Positions 1 through 7,447 of a DNA stretch of 11,119 bases are shown piece by piece; positions within the stretch are counted from its first letter, which is position 1; every line of letters starts with the position of its first letter. Source of the stretch: Clostridia bacterium (GTDB taxonomy: Bacteria > Bacillota_A > Clostridia > Oscillospirales > CAG-382); assembly GCA_017615235.1 (NCBI GenBank), contig JAGAAM010000138.1:1-11119 (forward strand). Reading direction: 5' to 3'. The notes under the pieces are model-generated. The model did no database searches, was not told the DNA's origin, and worked only from the letters and a program-made list of their open reading frames with translations. The translations under genes and the position numbers were made by a program.

Positions 1-812
1 CCGTATTTGTTGAAATATACGCTGTCGTCGCCGACGTGGTTGAAAACGCCGTCGAGTATCACGGCAATGCCGTGCTCGTGCGCCTTTTTGACGAAATATC
101 GAAGCGCCTCGTTGCCGCCGAAGCTTTCGTCGACTTGCAGATAATCGCCGATGTCGTATTTATGGTTGGAAAAAGCTTTATAGACGGGGTTGAAATATAC
201 GCAGGTCACGCCGAGTCTTTCAAGGTAGTCCAGCTTTTCAGCCGCTCCCCAAAGCGTTCCGCCGAAATGCGTGTTGTTGTCGTAGGCGTCGCCGGCGCGC
301 GCCGGATATTCCGGCGTGCCGTGATCCCAGTCGTCGTTGTACTTCGCGTCGGCTTTGCGCACGGCCTTTCCGCCTTTGGCGAACCTGTCGGGAAAGATCT
401 GATATACCACGCCTCCCGCGAACCATTCCGGGCTTTCGTAGATCTCGTTAAAAACCAGGAACGATTCCTCGTTCACGAAGCGGTCGGAAAGATAAAAGTC
501 GCAGTTTTCGTCGGTCGCCGAATAAAAGCGCTTTCCGTTTACGTCTTCGAACTCGAAGTGCGTGAAGAACAATCCGTCTTTGCCGGTGAGTTCCGAAGCG
601 TTAAGCTTATACTCGACCGAAAAGCCGTCTTCAAGCGCGACAAAAGGCACTTCCCTGCCGAAAAGCACCTTTTCATCGTTTCCGACGTAGATCCACACGT
701 TTTTCGCCTTTGCACCGAAAACCGTGAAAGCGAAATCGATCTCGCTTTCAAGCGGGAACGCGAAACAGCCGCGCGGTGCGGAGGGCGAAAACAGTCCGAA
801 AGATACGCGCAT
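1..812 (-). CDS. GH13 alpha-amylase-family glycosidase, N-terminal part (cut by window edge)
   Basis: The first 270 residues are visible; the 3' end lies beyond base 1. Family GH13 enzymes hydrolyse or rearrange alpha-glucan bonds. Residues 1-125 form a beta-rich N-terminal domain like those preceding neopullulanase or cyclomaltodextrinase barrels. The (beta/alpha)8 barrel opens with VVYQIFPDRF (135-144), then YFNPVYKAFSNHKYD (206-220) and conserved region I, DGVFNH (254-259). The catalytic Asp, Glu and Asp regions are off the window. No signal peptide is seen, so it is probably cytoplasmic. The ATG shares its A with the glgP stop (TAATG), and a GAGGA Shine-Dalgarno sits inside the last glgP codons, so the two are translationally coupled. 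In this operon it likely trims or debranches glycogen or maltodextrin alongside GlgP. The VVYQIFPDRF type argues against a GlgB branching enzyme. Family call firm; substrate is inference. Confidence 0.9.
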   Translation of the reverse strand, partial: MRVSFGLFSPSAPRGCFAFPLESEIDFAFTVFGAKAKNVWIYVGNDEKVLFGREVPFVALEDGFSVEYKLNASELTGKDGLFFTHFEFEDVNGKRFYSATDENCDFYLSDRFVNEESFLVFNEIYESPEWFAGGVVYQIFPDRFAKGGKAVRKADAKYNDDWDHGTPEYPARAGDAYDNNTHFGGTLWGAAEKLDYLERLGVTCVYFNPVYKAFSNHKYDIGDYLQVDESFGGNEALRYFVKKAHEHGIAVILDGVFNHVGDDSVYFNKY

Positions 813-3247
813 TATTTATCCTCTTTGACGGGTTCGATGTGCCAGATCTTCTCCGCGTATTCGCGTATGCTGCGGTCGGCGGCGAAGAATCCGGCCCTGG
901 CGACGTTGTTGAGCGCCATACGGTTCCAGCGTTCCTTATCCGCGTAAGCGGCCATCATGCGGCGCCTTGCGTCGGTATAGAAATCAAAGTCGGCAAGGCA
1001 CATGAAGGGATCCGGAATTCCGTGAGCGTAGATGAGGTAATTTGCGATATCCGCAAAGCTCCTGCCGTTGAAACCGGTCTGGAGATAGTCGATCGCGCGT
1101 TTGAGCGATTCGTTGCGGTTGTAATAGTACGCGGAGGAATAGCCCTTATGCCAGAGCTCGTCGACCTCCGGCGCGGTGTGCCCGAAGATGAAGATATTGT
1201 CGCTGCCGACGCGCTCCGCCATTTCGACGTTTGCGCCGTCAAGCGTGCCTATCGTAACGGCGCCGCTTATCATGAACTTCATGTTTCCGGTACCGGAGGC
1301 TTCCTTGCCGGCAAGCGAGATCTGCTCGCTTATCTCGGCGGCGGGCATAAGATGTTCCGCAAGAGTAACGTTGTAATTCTCAAGGAAGACGACGCGCAGT
1401 TTTTCGCGGATCGCCTTGTCTTTCTCGATCTCCGCCCCGACGTAGCAGATAAGGCGGAGGATATCCTTCGCGGTGTAATAACCGGGAGCGGCCTTCGCGG
1501 CGAAAATGAAGGTGGTCGGAGTGACGTCGGCGCCGGGATCGTCTTTGAGTTTGAGGTAGGTGGCGATAACGTTCAGCGCGTTGAGAAGCTGGCGCTTGTA
1601 TTCGTGCATGCGCTTCGCCTGGACGTCGAAGACCGTGTTCGGGTCGATAACGACGTTCTGCGTGCGTTTGAGATAATCCGCGAAGTCTGCTTTGTTCTGC
1701 TGCTTGATCTCGCCTATCCGCGCAAGAACGCTCTTGTCGTCTGCATATGAAAGAAGGTCGGACAGAAACTCCGGTTCCGTGCGGTAGCCCGGACCGATGG
1801 TCGAATCGAGAAGTTCCGCAAGGCGCGGGTTGGAATAGCAAAGCCATTTGCGGTGAGCGATGCCGTTGGTCACGTTGGTGAACCTGTCGGGATACATATC
1901 CGCGTAATCCTTGAAGATGTTTTTCTTAAGGATCCTGGAATGGAGCATCGAAACGCCGTTGACCTTGTTCGATCCGATGACCGAAAGGTTTGCCATACGG
2001 ACGCTGCCGCCGTTGATGATCGACATCCTTGCGATCTTATCCCAGTCGCCGGTGAAAGCTTCCCACGCGTCGGCGCAGAAGCGGCGGTTGATCTCGCAGA
2101 TGATCGAATATATACGCGGTAGCTTGATCTGGAACAGTTTTTCGTCCCAGCACTCGAGCGCTTCGGGAAGAACGGTGTGGTTGGTATAGGTGATGGTGCG
2201 CATCGTGATATCCCACGCCTTTTCCCAGCTTACGTGGTAATCGTCGATAAGGATACGCATAAGTTCCGGTATGCAGAGCGCCGGATGGGTATCGTTGATG
2301 TGGATCGAGACCTTGTCCGGGAAGTTGTCGATCGACTTGTATTTGAACATATGGTGCTTGAAAATGTTCTGCAGCGATGCGGAACAGAGGAAATACTGCT
2401 GGGTAAGGCGCAGCAATTTGCCTTCGTGATGATTGTCGGCGGGATAAAGCACTTTGGAGATGGTCTCCGCCATCGTGTTCTCCTCGACGGCTTTCAGATA
2501 CTGCCCCTGCGAGAAGGCTTCCATATTGAAGTTGCGGATATCGCGCGCTTTCCATAGCCTCAACACGTTGACGGCGTCGCCGCCGTTGCCGCCGGAAATG
2601 AACATATCGTAAGGCACGGCTTCGACTTCGCTGTAATTCTCATAGATGATCGAAAGGTGGTCGTTCTGCCATTCCTCACGCGTGGTGCCGCCGAAACGCA
2701 CGGTGACCGCCCTGTCCTGGCGCGGGACCAGCCAGCAATCGCCGCCGGGGAGCCAGATATCAGGCAGTTCGAGCTGTTCGCCGTCGACGATACGCTGTTT
2801 GAACAGGCCGTATTCGTAAAGTATCGAATAGCCTCTCGCCGGATAATCCATCGAAGTGAGCGAATCGAGGAAGCAGGCTGCGAGCCTGCCGAGTCCGCCG
2901 TTGCCGAGCCCGGGATCGGGTTCGCATTCATAGATATCGTCGAGCGAAAAGCCCATTTCGGAAAGCGCCTGACGGTACTCGGCTTCGATGCCGAGGTTGC
3001 CTAAATGGAGTTTAAGATACCTTCCTACAAGGAACTCCATGCACATATAATAGACCTGTTTTTTCTGCTGTTTGCCGATCCTGTCGACGAACTTTTTGTT
3101 CTTCTCGGCAAGAAGATCGCGCAGAGAAAGCACTGTGGCGCGATAGATCTGGTTGACGTCGGCTTCGGATTCCGAAACGCCGAAGTAACGGGATAGCTTT
3201 TCGTTGATAGCGCCGCGGATGGACGCGGGGTTGAGTTCCTGATTCAT
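812..3247 (-). CDS. glgP: Glycogen/maltodextrin phosphorylase
   Basis: Complete GT35 phosphorylase of 811 residues, a usual length for bacterial forms. It would release glucose 1-phosphate from non-reducing alpha-1,4-glucan ends using phosphate, in the cytoplasm. Visible family signatures are GLGNGGLGRLAACFLDS (113-129), INDTHPAL (317-324) with the active-site His region, KRMHEYKRQLLN (545-556), LENYNVTLAEHLMPAAEIS (622-640) and the pyridoxal-phosphate site EASGTGNMKF (649-658), in which K657 is the Schiff-base lysine. All key positions look intact. The start ATG follows an AAGGG Shine-Dalgarno, and the gene begins 15 bases after the glgA stop, consistent with one transcript. It overlaps the start of the downstream GH13 gene by one base. 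Whether it prefers glycogen or maltodextrin cannot be told from sequence alone. The glycogen synthesis neighbours favour glycogen. Confidence 0.97.
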   Translation of the reverse strand: MNQELNPASIRGAINEKLSRYFGVSESEADVNQIYRATVLSLRDLLAEKNKKFVDRIGKQQKKQVYYMCMEFLVGRYLKLHLGNLGIEAEYRQALSEMGFSLDDIYECEPDPGLGNGGLGRLAACFLDSLTSMDYPARGYSILYEYGLFKQRIVDGEQLELPDIWLPGGDCWLVPRQDRAVTVRFGGTTREEWQNDHLSIIYENYSEVEAVPYDMFISGGNGGDAVNVLRLWKARDIRNFNMEAFSQGQYLKAVEENTMAETISKVLYPADNHHEGKLLRLTQQYFLCSASLQNIFKHHMFKYKSIDNFPDKVSIHINDTHPALCIPELMRILIDDYHVSWEKAWDITMRTITYTNHTVLPEALECWDEKLFQIKLPRIYSIICEINRRFCADAWEAFTGDWDKIARMSIINGGSVRMANLSVIGSNKVNGVSMLHSRILKKNIFKDYADMYPDRFTNVTNGIAHRKWLCYSNPRLAELLDSTIGPGYRTEPEFLSDLLSYADDKSVLARIGEIKQQNKADFADYLKRTQNVVIDPNTVFDVQAKRMHEYKRQLLNALNVIATYLKLKDDPGADVTPTTFIFAAKAAPGYYTAKDILRLICYVGAEIEKDKAIREKLRVVFLENYNVTLAEHLMPAAEISEQISLAGKEASGTGNMKFMISGAVTIGTLDGANVEMAERVGSDNIFIFGHTAPEVDELWHKGYSSAYYYNRNESLKRAIDYLQTGFNGRSFADIANYLIYAHGIPDPFMCLADFDFYTDARRRMMAAYADKERWNRMALNNVARAGFFAADRSIREYAEKIWHIEPVKEDK

Positions 3248-3262
3248 ATTATGTTGCCCTTT

Positions 3263-4693
3263 TTAAAAGATTTTGTCGATTTTTTCGTAGAGTTCTTTAT
3301 ATTCCTTCGCGCTCTTTTTCCAGGAGAAATCGACGCGCATGACTTTTTTACGCAGGTTTTCGAAACCTTCGCGGTCGTGATAATACATCCCTACGGCGCG
3401 GTTCACCGCGTCGGCAAGCTCGCCGGCGTAATAACCGCCGAATGTGAACCCGTTACCGCCGCCTTCGCATCCTACGTCGCGGATGCTGTCGTAAAGACCG
3501 CCGGTCTCGTGGATGACCGGGATCGCGCCGTAGCGCGAGCAGATCATCTGTGCAAGGCCGCAGGGTTCGCTCTTGGAAGGCATCAGAAAGATATCCGCAC
3601 CGGAATAGACGCGTTTCGAAAGCGCACGGTCATAGGTTATCATCGCGCGGCACCTGTCGGGATAGCGCGATTCCATATAGCGGAAGTAATCCTCGTAAAG
3701 GCTGTCGCCCATACCGAGCACGACGAGTTTGATATCGTTCCTCATAATCTCGTCGCCGGCGAACCGCACGAGGTCGAGCCCCTTGTGGCTGACCAGACGC
3801 GAGACTATCGCGACCACCGGTCTGTCATCCTCCGGAAGCCCTGTCTCACGGCATAACCCGTCGCGGCAGACCTTTTTGCCGGACATATCCCTGACGGAAT
3901 AGTTGGCGTACAGCGCCTTGTCGGTCTTCGGGTCGTTATATTCGGTGTCGATGCCGTTAAGTATGCCGTAAAGTTTGAAGCCGAAGGTGACGAGTATCGG
4001 GTGCAGCCCGTGTGAAAACTCGGGGGTCAGTATCTCCTTCGCGTAGGTCGGCGAGACCGTCGTTACCGCGTCGGCGCAGACTATCGCGCCCTTTAAAAGA
4101 TTGATACAGTTGCCGAACTCGACTATCTCGCGGTCGAAGTTCATAAGTCCAAATACTTCGCCGAGTATCTCGAACCCGAAAATGCCCTGATACTGTATGT
4201 TATGTATGGTGAATATCGCTTTGATACGCGAATAGCGCTCGTCGATGAGCGAATAGCAGCGTTTCAGGTAAATAACGCTCAGCGCCGCGTGCCAGTCGTG
4301 CGCGTGGAGTATATCCGGGAAGAAATCGATCCTCGGCAGTATCTCGAGCGCCGCACGGCAGAAGAAGGCGAACCTTTCGCCGTCGTCGAACTCGCCGTAA
4401 ATGCGGCCGCGCTTGAAGTAATACTCGTTGTCGAGGAAATAGAAAGTCACGCCCTTGTATTCGAGCGAGAACACTCCGCAGTACAGATTCCTCCAGGAAA
4501 GCCGTATGAAGGTATAGAAATGGTATTGCATCTGCCTGCGGTATTCATCGGGGATCGAGCCGTAAAGCGGCATTATGACGCGGACGTCGTCCCCGCCCTT
4601 CTTCAAAGCGGCGGGAAGCGAACCGATAACGTCGCCCAGACCGCCGGAGGAAGCGAACGGAAGCGCCTCGCCGGCAATGTAAAGTACTTTCAT
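3263..4693 (-). CDS. glgA: Glycogen synthase (ADP-glucose type, GT5)
   Basis: Complete 476-residue GT5 enzyme, the standard bacterial length. It would transfer glucose from ADP-glucose to the growing alpha-1,4-glucan. The N-terminal Rossmann domain starts with MKVLYIAGEALPFASSGGLG, followed by HAHDWHA (130-136), HNIQYQG (164-170) and NGIDTEYNDP (247-256). The C-terminal domain carries VSRLVSHKGLDLV (297-309; R299 and K304 correspond to donor-phosphate-binding residues), PSKSEPCGLAQM (372-383) with the retaining-GT-B Glu E376, and TGGLYDSI. The oddity is at the N-terminal nucleotide-sugar motif: the usual KxGGL reads SSGGL (15-19), so the lysine linked to ADP-glucose binding in Escherichia coli GlgA is Ser here. 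Everything else looks competent, so I call it active. The start is fixed by a GGGAGGA Shine-Dalgarno. It lies 28 bases after the glgD stop and 15 before glgP. Confidence 0.96.
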   Translation of the reverse strand: MKVLYIAGEALPFASSGGLGDVIGSLPAALKKGGDDVRVIMPLYGSIPDEYRRQMQYHFYTFIRLSWRNLYCGVFSLEYKGVTFYFLDNEYYFKRGRIYGEFDDGERFAFFCRAALEILPRIDFFPDILHAHDWHAALSVIYLKRCYSLIDERYSRIKAIFTIHNIQYQGIFGFEILGEVFGLMNFDREIVEFGNCINLLKGAIVCADAVTTVSPTYAKEILTPEFSHGLHPILVTFGFKLYGILNGIDTEYNDPKTDKALYANYSVRDMSGKKVCRDGLCRETGLPEDDRPVVAIVSRLVSHKGLDLVRFAGDEIMRNDIKLVVLGMGDSLYEDYFRYMESRYPDRCRAMITYDRALSKRVYSGADIFLMPSKSEPCGLAQMICSRYGAIPVIHETGGLYDSIRDVGCEGGGNGFTFGGYYAGELADAVNRAVGMYYHDREGFENLRKKVMRVDFSWKKSAKEYKELYEKIDKIF

Positions 4694-4721
4694 GAAACGT
4701 TCCTCCCGAACAGATTATTGA

Positions 4722-5852
4722 TCAGACCGATTCGCCTTTAGAGATGAAGAAGGGTCTCGTCTCGTAGCCGGAAAGCAGCCTTCCGTCGCGGATGACGGCG
4801 TTTTTATCGGTTATCACGCAGTTGAGATATACGTTGTCGCCGGTAAGGGTGTCCTGCATAAGGATGCAGTTCTTTACGTGGGTGTTCTTGCCGATCTTCA
4901 CTCCGCGGAAGAGGATCGAATTCTCGACGGTGCCTTCGATAACGCAGCCGTCGGCGACGAGCGAATTGCGCACGGTGGAGCCGTTGACGTAGGAGGTCGG
5001 AGCGGAGTTGCGGACTTTGGTGAGTATCGGGCGGTTGCGGACCCCGAAAAGCGAACGCCTTATGACGGGATCGAGCAGGTCCATGCTGCATCTGAAATAA
5101 TCCGGAAGGCTCCTTAAAGCGGCGAAATAGCCGTCAAAGTGATAGACGTAACAGCCGCGGTTCTTTGAGCGGAGCACGATATCCTTCAGGAAATCGTTAT
5201 ATCCGCGGGAGATAGCAAGGCTTATCGCGTCCTCGACGAACTTTTTATCGGCGATGACGATCTTCGCCGCGACGTCGGCGTAACCGCTGCGGCCGCCGAT
5301 GCTTTCGGTGATATCCGTCACTCTGCCGTCTTTATCGGAATCGACAACCGAAAGGATGTGGGAATGGTGTCCCTCCGCGAGATAGGTGCGCTTGACGGCG
5401 ACGGTCACGTCGGCTTCGTTGGCTATGTGCTGCTGCATCATATCGTCAAGATCGAAGTTGCACACATAATCGCAGTCGGAAAGGACGACGGTGTCCTCCG
5501 GGCAGTCGTTTATGAATTCACGGATGCTGACGAGCGCTTCGAGCCAGGTGTTTGTCGGGGCGTTCGTCACGTTTGAGAACGCGGTGACGTACGGAGGCAG
5601 AAGTTTCAAACCGCCGTGGCTGCGCGCAAGGTCCCAGTCTTTTCCGGTGCCGATATGATCCATCAGAGACTGGTAGTTATAATGCGTTATAAGTCCTATA
5701 TGCGTGACTCCGGCATTTACCATATTGGAAAGCGCGAAGTCGATAAGGCGGTAACGGCACCCGAACGGGACCGAAGCCATCGTGCGCTCTTTCGTAAGCT
5801 CATGTATGCTTTTTTCGTTTATGCTGGAAAAAACTATACCGACAGCGTTCAT
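4722..5852 (-). CDS. glgD: Glucose-1-phosphate adenylyltransferase, GlgD (regulatory) subunit
   Basis: A 376-residue paralogue of GlgC typical of Bacillota, where GlgD partners GlgC in a hetero-oligomeric ADP-glucose pyrophosphorylase. It keeps the nucleotidyltransferase outline: [21 protein letters not shown] (from 28), LKLLPPYV (82-89), and a C-terminal left-handed beta-helix (about 285-360) with hexapeptide-like steps such as [16 protein letters not shown]. The glycine-rich GGxGSRL triphosphate loop of GlgC is replaced by [11 protein letters not shown] (9-19). The catalytic SGDHIY segment is replaced by SDCDYV (125-130). It therefore should not be catalytic alone and would serve to modulate GlgC, as shown for other Bacillota GlgD proteins. 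Its ATG overlaps the glgC stop (ATGA, 4 bases) and follows a GGGAGGT Shine-Dalgarno in the end of glgC, indicating coupled, roughly equimolar translation. Confidence 0.96.
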   Translation of the reverse strand: MNAVGIVFSSINEKSIHELTKERTMASVPFGCRYRLIDFALSNMVNAGVTHIGLITHYNYQSLMDHIGTGKDWDLARSHGGLKLLPPYVTAFSNVTNAPTNTWLEALVSIREFINDCPEDTVVLSDCDYVCNFDLDDMMQQHIANEADVTVAVKRTYLAEGHHSHILSVVDSDKDGRVTDITESIGGRSGYADVAAKIVIADKKFVEDAISLAISRGYNDFLKDIVLRSKNRGCYVYHFDGYFAALRSLPDYFRCSMDLLDPVIRRSLFGVRNRPILTKVRNSAPTSYVNGSTVRNSLVADGCVIEGTVENSILFRGVKIGKNTHVKNCILMQDTLTGDNVYLNCVITDKNAVIRDGRLLSGYETRPFFISKGESV

Positions 5853-7066
5853 TTTACCTTACCTCCCGAAAGTTCTTTTATCATATCTTCGCCGCAGATC
5901 GCCCCGTCCGGGACGGTCATTCCGTCCGGTACGGTAAGCTCGCCGCCCAAAAGCGTTATTCCCTTTGCAAAGTCCATATCCCTGCCGATCACGGCGCCCT
6001 TGCCGATCACGGTATCGCCGTCGATCACGGAATAATCGACGGTGGCGTCAGCGTGCACAGTTACGTTGCCAAAGATCACGCTGTCGCGGACCACGGCGCC
6101 GCGTTCGACGGTCACGCCGGACGAAAGCACGGAGTTGCGCACCGTGCCGTATATTTCGCAGCCTTCGGTGACGATCGAATTGCTTATCACAGCGCCGGAG
6201 CCGACGAAGTGAGGCGGCATCGCGTCGTTACGGGAGAATATCTTCCAGTTTGCGTCGCGCAGAGTAAGTACCGGGCGTTCGCCCAAAAGGTCCATATTCG
6301 CTTCCCAAAGGCTGTTTATCGTTCCTACGTCTTTCCAGTAGCCGGAAAATTCGTAAGCGTAAAGCTTCTCGCCCGCGGCGAGCATCGCTGGGATGACGTT
6401 CTTGCCGAAGTCCTTGGAACTGTTCTCGTCGGCTTCGTCGGCTTCGAGATAGGCGAAAAGCTTGTCGCGGCTGAATACGTAAACGCCCATCGAAGCCATC
6501 GTGCTCTTCGGTTCCTTCGGTTTTTCGGCGAACTCGACGATGCGTTTGTTACCGTCGAGCGTCATGATGCCGAAACGCGACGCCTCGGAAAGCGGCACCT
6601 CGAAGACGGCGATGGTGCAGTCGGCGCCTGTCCTGCGGTGAGCGGCGATCATATCGGAATAATCCATTTTGTAAATATGGTCGCCGGAAAGGATAACGAC
6701 GTATTCGGGGTCGAATTTTTCGATGAACTGCATGTTCTGATAGATCGCGTTCGCCGTGCCCTTATACCAGTCCGCGCGTTTGTTCATCTGGTAGGGCGGC
6801 AAAAGCGTTACGCCGCCGTAGGTCCTGTCAAGGTCCCAGGGCTGGCCGTTGCCGATATACTCGTTAAGGGCGAGCGGCTGGTACTGGGTGAGGACGCCGA
6901 CGGTATCGATGCCGGAGTTGATACAGTTTGACAGCGTGAAATCGATGATGCGGTATTTACCGCCGAAAGTGACGGCGGGCTTTGCCGTACGCTCGGTCAG
7001 CAGGTGAAGACGGCTTCCCTGTCCCCCGGCGAGCAGCATCGCAACGGCTTCTTTTTTCTTGATCAT
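5849..7066 (-). CDS. glgC: Glucose-1-phosphate adenylyltransferase, catalytic subunit
   Basis: A 405-residue catalytic ADP-glucose pyrophosphorylase making ADP-glucose and pyrophosphate from ATP and glucose 1-phosphate, the committed step of glycogen synthesis. Using the ATG start, the glycine-rich loop is AGGQGSR (13-19), followed by [17 protein letters not shown] (27-43). [10 protein letters not shown] (127-136) holds the catalytic Asp, D129. FAEKP (179-183) contains the glucose-1-phosphate-binding Lys, and GYWKDVGT lies at about 242-249. The C-terminal beta-helix (about 285-390) shows hexapeptide steps such as [16 protein letters not shown]. Adjacent in-frame GTG (7069) and ATG (7066) starts are both open. 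GGAGG lies 3 bases before GTG but 6 before ATG, so ATG is chosen. The gene begins 39 bases after the small membrane protein and overlaps glgD by 4 bases. Allosteric effectors cannot be read from the sequence. Confidence 0.97.
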   Translation of the reverse strand: MIKKKEAVAMLLAGGQGSRLHLLTERTAKPAVTFGGKYRIIDFTLSNCINSGIDTVGVLTQYQPLALNEYIGNGQPWDLDRTYGGVTLLPPYQMNKRADWYKGTANAIYQNMQFIEKFDPEYVVILSGDHIYKMDYSDMIAAHRRTGADCTIAVFEVPLSEASRFGIMTLDGNKRIVEFAEKPKEPKSTMASMGVYVFSRDKLFAYLEADEADENSSKDFGKNVIPAMLAAGEKLYAYEFSGYWKDVGTINSLWEANMDLLGERPVLTLRDANWKIFSRNDAMPPHFVGSGAVISNSIVTEGCEIYGTVRNSVLSSGVTVERGAVVRDSVIFGNVTVHADATVDYSVIDGDTVIGKGAVIGRDMDFAKGITLLGGELTVPDGMTVPDGAICGEDMIKELSGGKVK

Positions 7067-7072
7067 CACAAA

Positions 7073-7077
7073 CCTCC
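7073..7077 (-). promoter_or_regulatory. glgC ribosome binding site (decides start)
   Basis: On the minus strand GGAGG is followed by TTTGTGATGATC. The spacing is 3 bases to GTG and 6 to ATG. The usual 5-9 base spacing favours ATG at 7066 over GTG at 7069. Confidence 0.8.
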
Positions 7078-7105
7078 GAAATTTATATACGTAACTTTTA
7101 TCAGA

Positions 7106-7288
7106 TCAGTTGTTCTGCGCGCTCTCGACGGCGTAAAAACTGTCGTACACCTCGTCGGCTTCGCTTCCGAAAAGTTTTCCGTTCGCGGCAAGAACGATAA
7201 GCGCGGTGACGGCGGCGACGAGCAGCGCGAGAGCGGCGGCTTTTATGATATTGTCCTTATGTTTCATGGCAGAAACGGTCCTTCGCAT
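7106..7288 (-). CDS. Small single-pass membrane protein leading the glycogen operon, unknown function
   Basis: I do not recognise this 60-residue protein. The N-terminus is basic (R2, R3, K9, K11, K16), followed by one hydrophobic segment at about 17-35, AALALLVAAVTALIVLA, and an acidic tail containing GSEADEVYDSFYAVESAQNN. By the positive-inside rule the tail would face outward; there is no cleavable-signal or lipobox pattern. The start is taken at 7288, where GGAGG lies 7 bases upstream. An in-frame ATG at 7318 has only a weak AGGG at 4 bases. The gene is the first after the promoter at 7346-7374 and ends 39 bases before glgC, so it should share the glycogen transcript. It could be a membrane tether or regulator for the pathway, or simply a hitchhiking small protein. 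Coding status rests on the ribosome binding site, membrane segment and position, not on recognised homology. Confidence 0.65.
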   Translation of the reverse strand: MRRTVSAMKHKDNIIKAAALALLVAAVTALIVLAANGKLFGSEADEVYDSFYAVESAQNN

Positions 7289-7316
7289 CGTTTTTCCTCC
7301 AAGGGCGGTCGTGCGC

Positions 7317-7332
7317 ATATTTCCCTAAATAT
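7317..7332 (-). promoter_or_regulatory. Short inverted repeat in the glycogen operon leader, possible operator
   Basis: A perfect dyad ATATTT-AGGG-AAATAT sits just downstream of the predicted transcription start (near 7339) and before the small protein's ribosome binding site. The position suits a repressor site, but the arms are only 6 AT-only bases in an AT-rich leader, so chance is a real alternative. Confidence 0.25.
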
Positions 7333-7345
7333 CATAATCCATAAT

Positions 7346-7374
7346 ATTTTAACACTAATAAAGAAATAAATCAA
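7346..7374 (-). promoter_or_regulatory. Sigma-A-type promoter of the glycogen operon
   Basis: The minus strand carries a -35 box TTGATT (7369-7374), a 17-base spacer and a -10 box TAAAAT (7346-7351), close to the TTGACA/TATAAT consensus. Transcription would start near 7339, giving a leader of about 50 bases before the small membrane protein. It lies in an AT-rich gap right after the terminator of the upstream unit, which is where an operon promoter is expected. Confidence 0.75.
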
Positions 7375-7395
7375 GTATATAATTATATAAATAAC

Positions 7396-7433
7396 AAAAA
7401 AAGACCAAAGCAGAAAACCGCTTCGATCTTTTT
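7396..7433 (-). terminator. Rho-independent terminator after the beta-helix lipoprotein
   Basis: On the minus strand AAAAAGATCGAAGC pairs with GCTTTGGTCTTTTT (14 bp including two G-U pairs) around an 8-base loop, and the 3' arm runs into a seven-T tract. It begins 14 bases after the stop of the lipoprotein gene and separates the VTC unit from the glycogen operon promoter. Confidence 0.85.
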
Positions 7434-7447
7434 GCGTATACTATTGC

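Noticed and set aside
36..947. 303-codon plus-strand ORF
   Set aside because: It is antisense to the GH13 gene and runs into glgP, both with firm family motifs. The translated product shows no domain.
776..1750. 324-codon plus-strand ORF
   Set aside because: Antisense to glgP; no motif and no ribosome binding site of note.
6053..6931. 292-codon plus-strand ORF
   Set aside because: Antisense to glgC; composition is typical of a reverse-strand shadow.
7067..7105. Possible second promoter just before glgC (TATAAA-like box)
   Set aside because: No matching -35 box was found, and the run is short and simply AT-rich.
7289..7318. Upstream ATG (7318) for the small membrane protein
   Set aside because: It has only a weak AGGG at 4 bases and overlaps the leader dyad; ATG 7288 has GGAGG at 7 bases.
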